From positions 1-64,000 of the forward strand of contig NZ_SMUV01000054.1 in assembly GCF_004358185.1 (NCBI RefSeq): DNA of 64,000 nt. Reading direction: 5' to 3'. Position numbers and translations under genes: made by a program. The stretch comes from Antarcticimicrobium luteum. Lineage in GTDB: Bacteria > Pseudomonadota > Alphaproteobacteria > Rhodobacterales > Rhodobacteraceae. Positions 27,149-35,153 of the stretch are shown one piece after another. Positions within the stretch are counted from its first letter, which is position 1. Each line of letters starts with the position of its first letter. The notes under the pieces were generated by a model. The model made no database searches and had not been told where the DNA came from. It was given only the letters and a program-made list of their open reading frames with translations.

Positions 27149-27592
27149 ATGCTCAAGGGTATAGACCCACGTATGCCCGCCGACCTGCTCGATACGCTGA
27201 TGCGGATGGGCCATGGCGACGAACTGGCGGTCGTGGACTGCAACTTTCCGGCCCACAGCACCGCCTCCCGCACCCACAGCGGGCGAATGATCGAGCTGCC
27301 CGGGTTCTCTGCGCCGCAGGCGATCGAACTGGTCACCGCGCTCATGCCGCTGGATTCCTTCGCCCCGGAAGGCGCCCTGTGGATGGAGGTCGACGGCCAG
27401 GGTCCGGTGCCCGAGGCGGTTCACCGTGAGGCCATCGCGGCAATACAGGCCGATCCGTCCGACAGCTGCGACATCGGCAGCATTGCCCGCAGCGCCTTTT
27501 ACCAGCGCGCGGCGCAGGCCTATGCGGTGCTGCGCTGCACCGAGACCCGCGCCTTTGGCTGCTTCATCCTGCGCAAAGGGGTCATTCTGTGA
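27149..27592 (+). CDS. RbsD/FucU family sugar mutarotase
   Basis: 147 aa. The family opening 'MLKGIDPRMPADLLDTLMRMGHGDELAVVDCNFPAHS' contains the catalytic His (GHGDE) and the 'DxNFP' block. The end 'CTETRAFGCFILRKGVIL' matches the FucU C-terminus, where a conserved Tyr/Phe-Gly-NxIL segment forms the active site. Enzymes of this family interconvert anomers and pyranose/furanose forms of ribose or fucose. Supplying the correct anomer to a C1 kinase makes sense in this operon. The ATG at 27149 has AAGGAG 8 bases upstream. Confidence 0.88.
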   Translation: MLKGIDPRMPADLLDTLMRMGHGDELAVVDCNFPAHSTASRTHSGRMIELPGFSAPQAIELVTALMPLDSFAPEGALWMEVDGQGPVPEAVHREAIAAIQADPSDSCDIGSIARSAFYQRAAQAYAVLRCTETRAFGCFILRKGVIL

Positions 27593-27593
27593 A

Positions 27594-27623
27594 AAAGAGG
27601 ACCGGCCCGAAGCGGGCCGGTCC
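27594..27623. terminator. Terminator between convergent rbsD-like and RLP operons
   Basis: Perfect 11-base stem GGACCGGCCCG (27599-27609), AAG, CGGGCCGGTCC (27613-27623). On the minus strand the stem is followed by CTCTTTTT, so it terminates the transketolase/RLP operon. On the plus strand it lies just after the mutarotase stop codon. Confidence 0.85.
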
Positions 27624-27647
27624 AGTCGACCGAAGGAAGGTCAGCTC

Positions 27648-28778
27648 TCAGGCTTCTGCGGCCCGAACGGCATCCAGCGCCGCGCGCATCGCGGCAATAC
27701 CCTCGCCGATCCGCTCACCAAGGCGCAGCAGGCTGCCCCCCAGCAGATACACAACGTCATCGCCATACATCGCCGCCATATCGGCGGCACGATCAACGCT
27801 CATGCCGCCGCCGGGACTGGGCAACATCGGCCGGCCCGGCCCGGCGCCGTCGCGGCAGGCGTGCGCGATCCCGGCGCATTCAGCGTGGCTGAACCCGAAC
27901 CGCCCGCCCACATTGGGGAACACCGAGATGTCGGCGCCGGCGATGCGTTGCAGCGTTCCGAACATCACCCCGTGATCGAATCCGGTATCCGGGGACAGCA
28001 CATAGGGGCCCAGAAAGCTGGGATGCGTCATCACCGGCATGTTCAGTTCCCTGTCGCGGGCAATGCGCGAGACAGTGCCAAAGCCCAGCAGTCCCGGCAG
28101 GACCAGCAACCCGTCCGCCCCGGCATCGCGGGCAAAGCGGATGTTGCCCTCCAACTGGTCCGGCTGCCCGGCAAGCGTCGGGAAATACAGCGCCCGGCCG
28201 CCGGTCTCGGCATTCGCGCGGGTGACGGCGGCGGCGGTCTTTTCGACCCTTTCGCGGAACGGCGCCATCGGCTGATCCATCAGCCCGTGGTCCTCCTTGA
28301 CGATATCGGCGCCGCCGCGGGCGCAAAGATAGCCGATCCGCGCCAGATCGTCGGCGTCCAGCCCCTGCGGCTTCAGCACCGGGGCGATCAGGCCGCCCGC
28401 GGGGCGCCCGCAGAGCGCGCGTACGCCGTCGATCCCGAACCGGGGGCCGGGATGGCGCCGGGCCATCTCCTCACCTGGCTCGATGCCGACCACCCGCAGC
28501 CCCCGCTGGATCGAGGAATTGCCGAAGATCACGTTGAAGAACTGCGCGATCTCGAAACCCGCGCTGTGCGGGCTGTAGGAGAGGGTGGCGCGGAACTGTC
28601 CGTCGCCGTCGGATCCGATCTCTTCCACCCGGCCGAGGATCTCGTCCTCGATGAACCCTGCCGGGACCACGTCCCGGGGGATCTCGACGGTCTGTTCCAG
28701 CGCGATCGCCTCGGCGCGGACCTTTGCCTCGGCCAGTTCCGGGGCGAAGATCCGGTAGGTGACGGAAAACCGCGTCAT
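27648..28778 (-). CDS. RuBisCO-like protein (form IV)
   Basis: 376 aa with the RuBisCO large-subunit two-domain layout. Canonical active-site positions compare as follows. The first lysine is kept (K136 in VLKPQGL) but the second (K177 in spinach) is Gln138. The carbamylation lysine is K161 and the metal Asp is D163, while the neighbouring Glu is His164 (VKEDHG). H252 (THPSF) is near the H294 position. Loop 6 is replaced by 'NVGGRFGF'. The phosphate loops SPGGG (321-325) and LGGS (346-349) are intact. It cannot be a carboxylase. Known form IV proteins isomerise, enolise or decarboxylate phosphorylated ketoses. The start overlaps the transketolase stop (TGATG). Confidence 0.88.
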   Translation of the reverse strand: MTRFSVTYRIFAPELAEAKVRAEAIALEQTVEIPRDVVPAGFIEDEILGRVEEIGSDGDGQFRATLSYSPHSAGFEIAQFFNVIFGNSSIQRGLRVVGIEPGEEMARRHPGPRFGIDGVRALCGRPAGGLIAPVLKPQGLDADDLARIGYLCARGGADIVKEDHGLMDQPMAPFRERVEKTAAAVTRANAETGGRALYFPTLAGQPDQLEGNIRFARDAGADGLLVLPGLLGFGTVSRIARDRELNMPVMTHPSFLGPYVLSPDTGFDHGVMFGTLQRIAGADISVFPNVGGRFGFSHAECAGIAHACRDGAGPGRPMLPSPGGGMSVDRAADMAAMYGDDVVYLLGGSLLRLGERIGEGIAAMRAALDAVRAAEA

Positions 28779-29779
28779 CACAGCGCCTCGGCCTTGACGG
28801 CGGAATGCACCGCCTCGACCCGGACCGCGTCCAACGCGTCCTCGTCGATGCCGGTTTCCTCGCCGGTCAGCCGTTCGATCCCGCGCACCAGCGCCAGCGC
28901 GTCCAGACCATAGTAGTTCATCAGGTAGGGGCGCGAGCCACCATGGGCATAGGTGTCCCGCAGCCCCAGCCGCACCAGTTTCTTGCCCAACCCCGCCTCG
29001 GCCATCGCCTCGGCCGTCATGCTGCCGATGCCGCCCGCAACCAGGTGGTTTTCCAGCGTGACGACGCCATGTTTCACGCTGGCCGCATGGGCCACGATCG
29101 CCTCGGCGTCGAAGGGCTTCAGCGTGCTCAAATGCAGGTGGCGCACCGAAACGCCGGCCTTGTCCAATGCGCCGCGGGCGCGGATCGCCTCTTCGGTGGT
29201 GATGCCGGCGGTGATGACAAGAACGTCGTCCCCCTCGGACAGGATCCGGATCTCGCCCACCTTGAAGGGGGTGTCGAACAGCCGCGGGACCGACCCGCGC
29301 AGCACCCGGCAATAGACCGGGCCGTCGATGCTGTCGGCGGCCTCGACGATGCCTTCGACCTCGGTGGCGTCGCCGGTTTCCAGCACGGTCATGTTCGGAA
29401 TCGTGCGCAGGACCGAGATATCCTCGATCGCCTGGTGGGTCATGCCGCCGGGCGTGGTGACGCCGGGCAGGAATCCCATCAGCCGCACCTTGCGGCGCGG
29501 ATAGGCGATCGAGGCCATCAGCTGGTCATAGGGGCGGCGATAAAGGAACACCCCGAAGGTGTGGATAAAGGGGCGGAACCCCGCCAGCCCGAGTCCGCCG
29601 GCAAAAGACAGCATGTTCTGCTCGGCCATGCCCATGGACAGGAACTGATCCGGGTGACGGTCGCGGAAGCCGTCGATCTCGCAGCTCGAGGTGAGGTCGG
29701 CGGATAGACACAGCACCTCGGGGTGTTGCACAGCATACCGTTCGAAGGCGCCCGCATAGGGGCGGTTGACCATTTCCAT
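28778..29779 (-). CDS. Transketolase, C-terminal subunit (split type)
   Basis: 333 aa: pyrimidine-binding ThDP domain with the catalytic Glu E53 in 'FLSMGMAEQNMLS', followed by the transketolase C-terminal domain ('VLVITAGITTEEAIRARGAL', 'HLSTLKPFDAEAIVAHA', 'VVTLENHLVAGGIGSMTAE'). It needs the partner encoded upstream to make an active enzyme that moves a two-carbon ketol unit between sugar phosphates. Split transketolases of this kind occur in dedicated catabolic operons, such as the apulose-4-phosphate transketolase of D-apiose pathways. It starts two bases after the N-subunit gene ends and overlaps the RLP start by one base. Confidence 0.9.
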   Translation of the reverse strand: MEMVNRPYAGAFERYAVQHPEVLCLSADLTSSCEIDGFRDRHPDQFLSMGMAEQNMLSFAGGLGLAGFRPFIHTFGVFLYRRPYDQLMASIAYPRRKVRLMGFLPGVTTPGGMTHQAIEDISVLRTIPNMTVLETGDATEVEGIVEAADSIDGPVYCRVLRGSVPRLFDTPFKVGEIRILSEGDDVLVITAGITTEEAIRARGALDKAGVSVRHLHLSTLKPFDAEAIVAHAASVKHGVVTLENHLVAGGIGSMTAEAMAEAGLGKKLVRLGLRDTYAHGGSRPYLMNYYGLDALALVRGIERLTGEETGIDEDALDAVRVEAVHSAVKAEAL

Positions 29780-29780
29780 C

Positions 29781-30779
29781 TCAGTGCCCTCCCAGATCGA
29801 CCGGGGCGATGCCCAGTTCGGCCGCGATTGCCGTGTTCATCTCGTCGCGTTCCTCGGCGCTCTTGAATCGCACGTAATGCAGGCGCGGGAACCGTTTCAT
29901 CAGGAAATCCATACCCTTGGTCGGGCTGGAATGGGCGAGGATGATCAGCGGGCGGCCCTCATGCGGTTCGGCCCTGGCCTGGCGCATCGCGTCGATGTCG
30001 TGGGCGTCGATCTCGACCACCACGGCGCCGAAATCGCGCAGCTTGGTGGAGATGTCGCCCACCTCCATCACGCTGTCCATCGCGCCGTCGCATTGCTGGC
30101 GGTTGACGTCCATGATGGCCCAGAGGTTGTCGATGCCATGATGGGCGGCGGCCTGCACCGCCTCCCAGGTCTGGCCCTCCTGCACCTCGCCGTCGGACAT
30201 GAAGACGCAGACCTTGCCGCTTTCACCCTTGCGCTTGCGGCCCCAGGCCAGCCCCGCGCCGGTCGAGAACCCGATCCCCAGCGTGCCGTTGTGCACCTCC
30301 ATGCCGGGGCTGTGCTCGGCCCCGATCATCTCGACCGAAGAGCCATCCTGATTGAACATCTCCAGCCCCTCGGGCGCCATGCGGCCGACCTCGATCAGGG
30401 CGGCATAGGCGACCAGCGCGTAATGGGCCGGGGCGATGAAGAGGCGGTCGAAATGCGGCTCGAACGGGCCATTGTAGCCGGCCCCGGTGACATAGTCCGG
30501 ATTGTCGGCCGAGGGCACGCCGCCGAACGGGCGCGGGATCATCGGCAGTGTCGGCTGCCCGAGGGTCAGGGCCTCGTTGTACAGAAAGGCGAGCTGTTCC
30601 GCGGCCGAGCAGGCCTGGCTGAGATAGCCGCCATTGTTGCGCATGGAATGTTCAAAGACCCGGCGGCGAATGCCAAGCGCGACCTCTTCGGTGGTTTTCA
30701 CGTTCTGCAAGGCCTGCGCCCCCCCGATCACTGATGCCCGTTCGGGCAGAGTATCCGGTACGGCGGATACATTAGTCAA
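29781..30779 (-). CDS. Transketolase, N-terminal subunit (split type)
   Basis: Up to 332 aa. The PP-binding ThDP domain is shown by SDGEVQEGQTWEAV (195-208) ending at N216 (IMDVN), the transketolase GDG-N motif with Ser for Gly. It also has 'RRRVFEHSMRNNGGYLSQACSAAEQLAFLY' and 'AEHSPGMEVHNGTLGIGFSTGAGLAWG', where ThDP diphosphate and Mg bind. The start is uncertain. The longest frame begins at TTG 30779 inside a long palindrome and without a ribosome-binding site. GTG at 30731 or 30701 lies downstream of two leader hairpins; 30701 gives about 306 aa, beginning just before the conserved helix. It is the first gene of the transketolase-RLP operon. Confidence 0.85.
   Translation of the reverse strand: MTNVSAVPDTLPERASVIGGAQALQNVKTTEEVALGIRRRVFEHSMRNNGGYLSQACSAAEQLAFLYNEALTLGQPTLPMIPRPFGGVPSADNPDYVTGAGYNGPFEPHFDRLFIAPAHYALVAYAALIEVGRMAPEGLEMFNQDGSSVEMIGAEHSPGMEVHNGTLGIGFSTGAGLAWGRKRKGESGKVCVFMSDGEVQEGQTWEAVQAAAHHGIDNLWAIMDVNRQQCDGAMDSVMEVGDISTKLRDFGAVVVEIDAHDIDAMRQARAEPHEGRPLIILAHSSPTKGMDFLMKRFPRLHYVRFKSAEERDEMNTAIAAELGIAPVDLGGH
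30735..30770 (-). promoter_or_regulatory. Two leader hairpins between the operator and the transketolase gene
   Basis: GTATCCG (30751-30757) pairs with CGGATAC (30764-30770), and TGCCCG (30735-30740) with CGGGCA (30743-30748). The two lie back to back directly after the operator and before the GTG candidates. Their density suggests this stretch is an untranslated leader rather than coding sequence. Confidence 0.5.
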
Positions 30780-30795
30780 TATTAATTGACTAATG
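30770..30795. promoter_or_regulatory. Long palindrome (operator) upstream of the transketolase/RLP operon
   Basis: Perfect inverted repeat of 11-base arms, CATTAGTCAAT (30770-30780) and ATTGACTAATG (30785-30795), around ATTA. Its core GTCAA-N6-TTGAC (30775-30790) is the same as at 23389-23404 in front of mtnK and the ABC transporter. It is the best operator candidate in the island. Confidence 0.8.
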
Positions 30796-30841
30796 ATAAT
30801 CGCGTTGTGGATGGCTGCGCCCGGAACGAAAGCCGCCGCCG

Positions 30842-32287
30842 TCAGGCGGCGTCGAGGCGCAGGCCGGGCCTCAGGCGGGTGAAGGGCAGGCTGGGCAGGT
30901 CACAGGGGTTGGCCCCCGGCGCGACCGCGAACAGGATGTTTTGCGTGATCCGCTTGTAATCGGCCATGAAATGCACCGCGCTTTTCACGCAGATGATGCT
31001 GTGTTCGGACGGTTCGATTCCGGCGACGCGGAAGAATTCCTGATCCAGATTCTGCGCCCGTACGGTGCCGACGACCACCCGAATTCCGGTCCCGGCGATG
31101 CGCAGTCCCGCGATCGGACCCAGATCGGCCTCCGAGCCACCAAAACTGGGGCCGGAGCAGCGGAATTTCCCATCCGACAAGGTCTCGACGATGACATCGA
31201 CCTCCAGCGGTTCGGAATATTGCCGGTGACCGCCGCCGAGCCGGACCGCGATCCGCGCGCCGATCCCGGCGGCGTGGGCGGCGGCGGCGGTTTCGGGATC
31301 CTGCAGCATGGACAGCACGGCATCGGGGGCCTGCGCGTCGATCAGCGCCCTGAGGATCCCCGTGGTGTCGCCGGTGCCGCCGGCACCGGGATTGTCCTGC
31401 GGATCGGCGATGACGACGGGGCCGGGGGTGGCCATGGCCCGTGCCACCGCCTCTGCGGCGGGAAGAAGGCGCGCATCGAACTGCGGTTCCACCTCGGCCA
31501 GATGGGCCGCGGTTGCATCCGCCGCGGCATCGGCGGCCTCCTGGGTCTCGGCATAGGCGAAGATCGACGGGCCGCAGTCGGGGATATCGGCGGGCGGGAA
31601 CCCCAGCGCGAGGTCGAGCGAGACCGCACCGCGTGTGTCCAGCGCCGCGTAGAGGTCTTTCGCCGGGCTGAACTCGGTCGTCTGGGCGGTGATCGGCGTC
31701 AGGTAATTACCCTGCCGATAGGCGCCGAAGAGCGGCGCGGCCATCGCGCGGTCGAGCAGCTCGGCGGCGCGGGCGCCGGTCCGGGCGAAATCGGTATGCG
31801 GATAGGTTCGATAGATCGTCACCACGGTTGCCGCCTCGAAAAAGGCGGGGCTGAGGTTGCCGTGCAGGTCCAGGCTGACCGCGATCGGGAAGTCGGGGCC
31901 CATCGCCTGCCGGATCCGGTTCAGGATTTCGGCCTCGGCGTCGGGATAACGCCGGGTCACCATCGCGCCGTGCAGGTCCAGATAGGCGGCGTCGGGCCGC
32001 GCCGCGACGATGCCCTCGACGATTTCGCCGGTGATGGTGTCAAAGGCCTCGTCGGTGACATAACCACCCGGCTCGGCCATCGCCCAGAGAATCGGGATCA
32101 TGTCGTGGTCGCAGGTGTCGATGAAACCGGCGATCGGGATGTTGAGCCCGTCGAAGACCTGAAAGATGTCAGCCCCCCGGGTCAGCGCGGGCCAGGCGCC
32201 CTGGCGCTGGAAATCCGAAAGAGTGGTCTCATCCGGAGCAAAGGTGTTCGTTTCGTGCTGTAAGCCGGCGATGGCGATGCGGGTCAT
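30842..32287 (-). CDS. M81 family metallopeptidase (MlrC-like)
   Basis: 481 aa, close to the usual M81 length. The opening 'RIAIAGLQHETNTFAP' and the metal-site blocks 'AYLDLHGAMVTRRYPDAEAEIL', 'PIAVSLDLHGNLSP' and 'TYPHTDFARTG' are the M81/DUF1485 signatures. The C-terminal MlrC domain follows ('IADPQDNPGAGGTGDTTGILRAL', 'GGGHRQYSEPLEV', 'SEHSIICVKSAVHFMADY'). MlrC hydrolyses linearised microcystin tetrapeptides; most environmental homologues have unknown peptide substrates. It is divergent from an oligopeptide ABC transporter, which supports a role in breaking down an imported peptide or amide. Confidence 0.9.
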   Translation of the reverse strand: MTRIAIAGLQHETNTFAPDETTLSDFQRQGAWPALTRGADIFQVFDGLNIPIAGFIDTCDHDMIPILWAMAEPGGYVTDEAFDTITGEIVEGIVAARPDAAYLDLHGAMVTRRYPDAEAEILNRIRQAMGPDFPIAVSLDLHGNLSPAFFEAATVVTIYRTYPHTDFARTGARAAELLDRAMAAPLFGAYRQGNYLTPITAQTTEFSPAKDLYAALDTRGAVSLDLALGFPPADIPDCGPSIFAYAETQEAADAAADATAAHLAEVEPQFDARLLPAAEAVARAMATPGPVVIADPQDNPGAGGTGDTTGILRALIDAQAPDAVLSMLQDPETAAAAHAAGIGARIAVRLGGGHRQYSEPLEVDVIVETLSDGKFRCSGPSFGGSEADLGPIAGLRIAGTGIRVVVGTVRAQNLDQEFFRVAGIEPSEHSIICVKSAVHFMADYKRITQNILFAVAPGANPCDLPSLPFTRLRPGLRLDAA

Positions 32288-32383
32288 TGAACGGTCTCAG
32301 TGCTTTGGGGAGTGAAAAAGGAGGCGTGGTTGGAACCCGGGGCGTGACATCGGACGCGCTGCGCCATTGTCACGAAGGAAAAT

Positions 32384-32410
32384 ATATGCACGATCATATT
32401 ATGTGCGTAT
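32384..32410. promoter_or_regulatory. Inverted repeat in the M81/peptide ABC divergent promoter
   Basis: ATATGCAC (32384-32391), 11-base spacer, GTGCGTAT (32403-32410); seven of eight positions pair. It lies centrally in the 257-base divergent region, where a regulator could control both units. No regulator gene for this locus is present in the window. Confidence 0.45.
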
Positions 32411-32544
32411 CCTGCCGTAAGAAGTCCCGCCCAACGGAACATGGGAGCCATTGCTTGACAGGCTGTGCTCTTACAATTGAAACTTCAATGAAAATCAACA
32501 GGACGCCGGCCCGTTAGTCCGGCAAATATGACAGGGAGTCATTC

Positions 32545-34140
32545 ATGTATTCAAGTTTCGGAAAAATTACGCGACGCGCGTTGATGGCCGCCGCCGTCGC
32601 GATGCCGCTGGCGGCAACGTCGCTGGCCTCGCAGGCGACGGCAGAGACAGTCATGCGGGTCATCCCCCATGCGGATCTGAAGAACCTCGATCCGATCTGG
32701 ACCACCGCCTATATATCACGCAACCACGGCTACATGATCTACGACACGCTGTTCGCGATGGACGAGAGCTTCAAGCCGCAGCCGCAGATGGTCGACACCT
32801 GGACCACGTCCGATGACGGTCTGGTCTGGACCTTTGTCTTGCGCGACGGGTTGAAATTCCATGATGGCGCGCCGGTCACCGGCGAGGACGTCGTTGCCTC
32901 GCTGACGCGCTGGGGCGCCCGTGACGGCATGGGCCAGCAGCTGTTCGGTGTGATCGACACGCTGGAGGCGCCGGACGCTAAGACCGTCGTCATGACCCTG
33001 AAGGAGCCCTATGGCCTGGTGCTGGAATCGATTGGCAAGATCTCGTCCAACGTGCCCTTCATCATGCCCAAGCGGATCGCCGAAACCGACCCGTTCGAGC
33101 AGATTTCCGAGTATATCGGTTCCGGTCCCTTCGTGTTCCAGGCCGATGAATGGGTGCCCGGGTCCACGGTCGTCTACACCAAGTTCGCGGATTATGTGCC
33201 GCGCGACGAGCCGGTCTCGGCTGCCGCCGGCGGCAAGATCGCCAAGGTCGACAAGGTGATCTGGCAGTATTTCCCCGATGCCACCACGGCGATGAATGCG
33301 CTGATGGCCGGTGAGGTCGACTATTACGAGGCTCCGGCCCCGGATCTTGCCCCGATCCTGGCGTCGAACCCGGACATCACCGTCGAGGTGAACGACCCGC
33401 TGGGCAGCATCGGCTTTGCCCGGTTCAACCACACGCTGCCGCCGTTCGACGACGCGGATGTGCGCCGGGCCGCGATCATGGCCATGAAGCAAGAGGACTA
33501 CCTGGCCGCCGGTATCGGCGACTCGGCATACTGGAAGACCTGCTATTCGGTCTATCCCTGCGGCACGCCGCTTGAGAACGACGCCGGCTCCGATCTGATG
33601 GCCACCGGTGATACCGAAGCCGCCAAGGCCGCGCTGGCAAAGACCGGTTACGACGGCACGCCGGTCGTGATCATGCAGCCGACCGATATTTCGGTGCTTT
33701 CGGCCTTCTCGCTGGTGACTGCCGAAAAGCTGCGCGATGCGGGGTTCACCGTCAAACTCGAGGCGATGGACTGGTCGACCCTGACCTCGCGCCGGGCGCT
33801 GCGTGACCCGGTGGGCGAGGGCGGCTGGAACATGTTCCACACCTGGTGGATCGGTGCCGACGTGATCGATCCGATGTCGATCGCCTTCTCGGGCAGCCCG
33901 GACAAGGGCTGGTTCGGCTGGGCCGAAGACGCCGAGCTGGAGACGGCGCGCAAGGCGTTCTCGCAGGCGAGCTCGCTTGAAGAGAAGAAGGCCGCAGCCA
34001 CCAAGGTGCAGGAACGGCTCTGGGCGATCGGCGCGTCGGGCGAACTGGGGCAGTTCTTTACCCCGGTGGCCTATCGCAACAACGTCAAGGGCCTGATCAA
34101 GTCGCCGGTCCAGTTCTTCTGGAACATGTCGGTCGAATAA
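32545..34140 (+). CDS. Oligopeptide/dipeptide ABC transporter substrate-binding protein
   Basis: 531 aa SBP_bac_5 (DppA/OppA) family. It has a twin-arginine-like N-terminus (ITRRALMAAAVAMPLAATSLASQA) and a signal peptide of about 35 residues. Family blocks include 'LKNLDPIWTTAYISRNHGYMIYDTLFAMDESFKPQPQMVDTW', 'WTFVLRDGLKFHDGAPVTGEDVVASLTRW' and 'DVRRAAIMAMKQEDYLAA'. It delivers a peptide or similar solute to the DppB/C-like permeases downstream. Ribosome-binding site CAGGGAG is upstream. Confidence 0.93.
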   Translation: MYSSFGKITRRALMAAAVAMPLAATSLASQATAETVMRVIPHADLKNLDPIWTTAYISRNHGYMIYDTLFAMDESFKPQPQMVDTWTTSDDGLVWTFVLRDGLKFHDGAPVTGEDVVASLTRWGARDGMGQQLFGVIDTLEAPDAKTVVMTLKEPYGLVLESIGKISSNVPFIMPKRIAETDPFEQISEYIGSGPFVFQADEWVPGSTVVYTKFADYVPRDEPVSAAAGGKIAKVDKVIWQYFPDATTAMNALMAGEVDYYEAPAPDLAPILASNPDITVEVNDPLGSIGFARFNHTLPPFDDADVRRAAIMAMKQEDYLAAGIGDSAYWKTCYSVYPCGTPLENDAGSDLMATGDTEAAKAALAKTGYDGTPVVIMQPTDISVLSAFSLVTAEKLRDAGFTVKLEAMDWSTLTSRRALRDPVGEGGWNMFHTWWIGADVIDPMSIAFSGSPDKGWFGWAEDAELETARKAFSQASSLEEKKAAATKVQERLWAIGASGELGQFFTPVAYRNNVKGLIKSPVQFFWNMSVE

Positions 34141-34208
34141 GACCGTGAAGAACGTCCCGACGCGGGGGACGCCCCCCCGCGTCGGGACAAAGAATTGGGG
34201 CACCAAGC

Positions 34209-35153
34209 ATGCTTTTCTACATCATCAAGCGTATTCTCATGACCATTCCCGTGATGGTCGTGGTGGCGCTCTTCGTCTTTCTGATGCTGCGACTGTCTCC
34301 GGGCGATCCGGCGGCGGTCATCGCGGGGGACTATGCCACCGCCGAGGATGTCGAACGGATCCGGGAACAGTTGGGGCTGTCCGAGCCGATCGTGGTCCAG
34401 TTCACGAAATGGCTGGGTCAACTCGTGCAGGGCGACCTGGGCACGTCGATCTTTTCGAACAAGCCGGTGGCCGAACTGATCGCCCAGCGGATCGAACCGA
34501 CGATGCTGCTGGCGCTGACAACGATCCTGTTTTCGGTGTTTGTCGCGGTGCCGCTGGGCACGCTGGCGGCCTATCGCGCCGGGAGCTGGGTCGACCGGGT
34601 GGTCATGTTGTTCTCGGTCGGCGGCTTTTCGGTGCCGGTCTTCGTTCTGGGCTATGTGCTGATCTATGTCCTGTCGCTGAATCTCAAGCTCTTGCCGGTG
34701 CAGGGCTACCGCTCGCCCTTCACCGAGGGGATCGGCCCATTCCTGGCGCATATCACGCTGCCGACGCTGACGCTGAGCGTGATCTTCATCGCGCTGATCG
34801 CGCGGATGACCCGTGCTTCGGTGATCGAGGTGCTGGAAGAGGATTACGTCCGTACCGCGCGCTCCAAGGGGCAGAGCGAGTTCAAGGTGCTGCTGCGCCA
34901 CGCGCTGCGCAACGCGGCCGTACCGATCATCACGGTCATCGGCATCGGCATCGCGCTGCTGATCGGCGGCGTGGTGGTGACCGAAAGCGTCTTCAACATC
35001 CCCGGCCTGGGGCGCCTTGTCCTCGACGCGGTGCTGGCGCGGGATTACCCGATCATCCAAGGGCTGATCCTGTTCTTCAGCTTCGTCTACATCCTGCTCA
35101 ATCTGCTGATCGACCTCAGCTATTCTCTTCTTGACCCGAGGATCCGCTACTGA
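34209..35153 (+). CDS. Peptide ABC transporter permease (DppB-like)
   Basis: 314 aa. The N-terminal 'MLFYIIKRILMTIPVMVVVALFVFLMLRLSPGDPA' and the coupling helix 'RMTRASVIEVLEEDYVRTARSKGQSEFKVLLRHALRNAAVPIIT' are DppB signatures; six transmembrane segments. It overlaps the next permease by one base (TGATG). Confidence 0.94.
   Translation: MLFYIIKRILMTIPVMVVVALFVFLMLRLSPGDPAAVIAGDYATAEDVERIREQLGLSEPIVVQFTKWLGQLVQGDLGTSIFSNKPVAELIAQRIEPTMLLALTTILFSVFVAVPLGTLAAYRAGSWVDRVVMLFSVGGFSVPVFVLGYVLIYVLSLNLKLLPVQGYRSPFTEGIGPFLAHITLPTLTLSVIFIALIARMTRASVIEVLEEDYVRTARSKGQSEFKVLLRHALRNAAVPIITVIGIGIALLIGGVVVTESVFNIPGLGRLVLDAVLARDYPIIQGLILFFSFVYILLNLLIDLSYSLLDPRIRY

Noticed and set aside
32455-32483. TTGACA followed by TACAAT as a promoter for the peptide-binding protein
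   Set aside because: The spacing between the hexamers is only about 11 bases, far short of the usual 17, so I do not call a promoter there.
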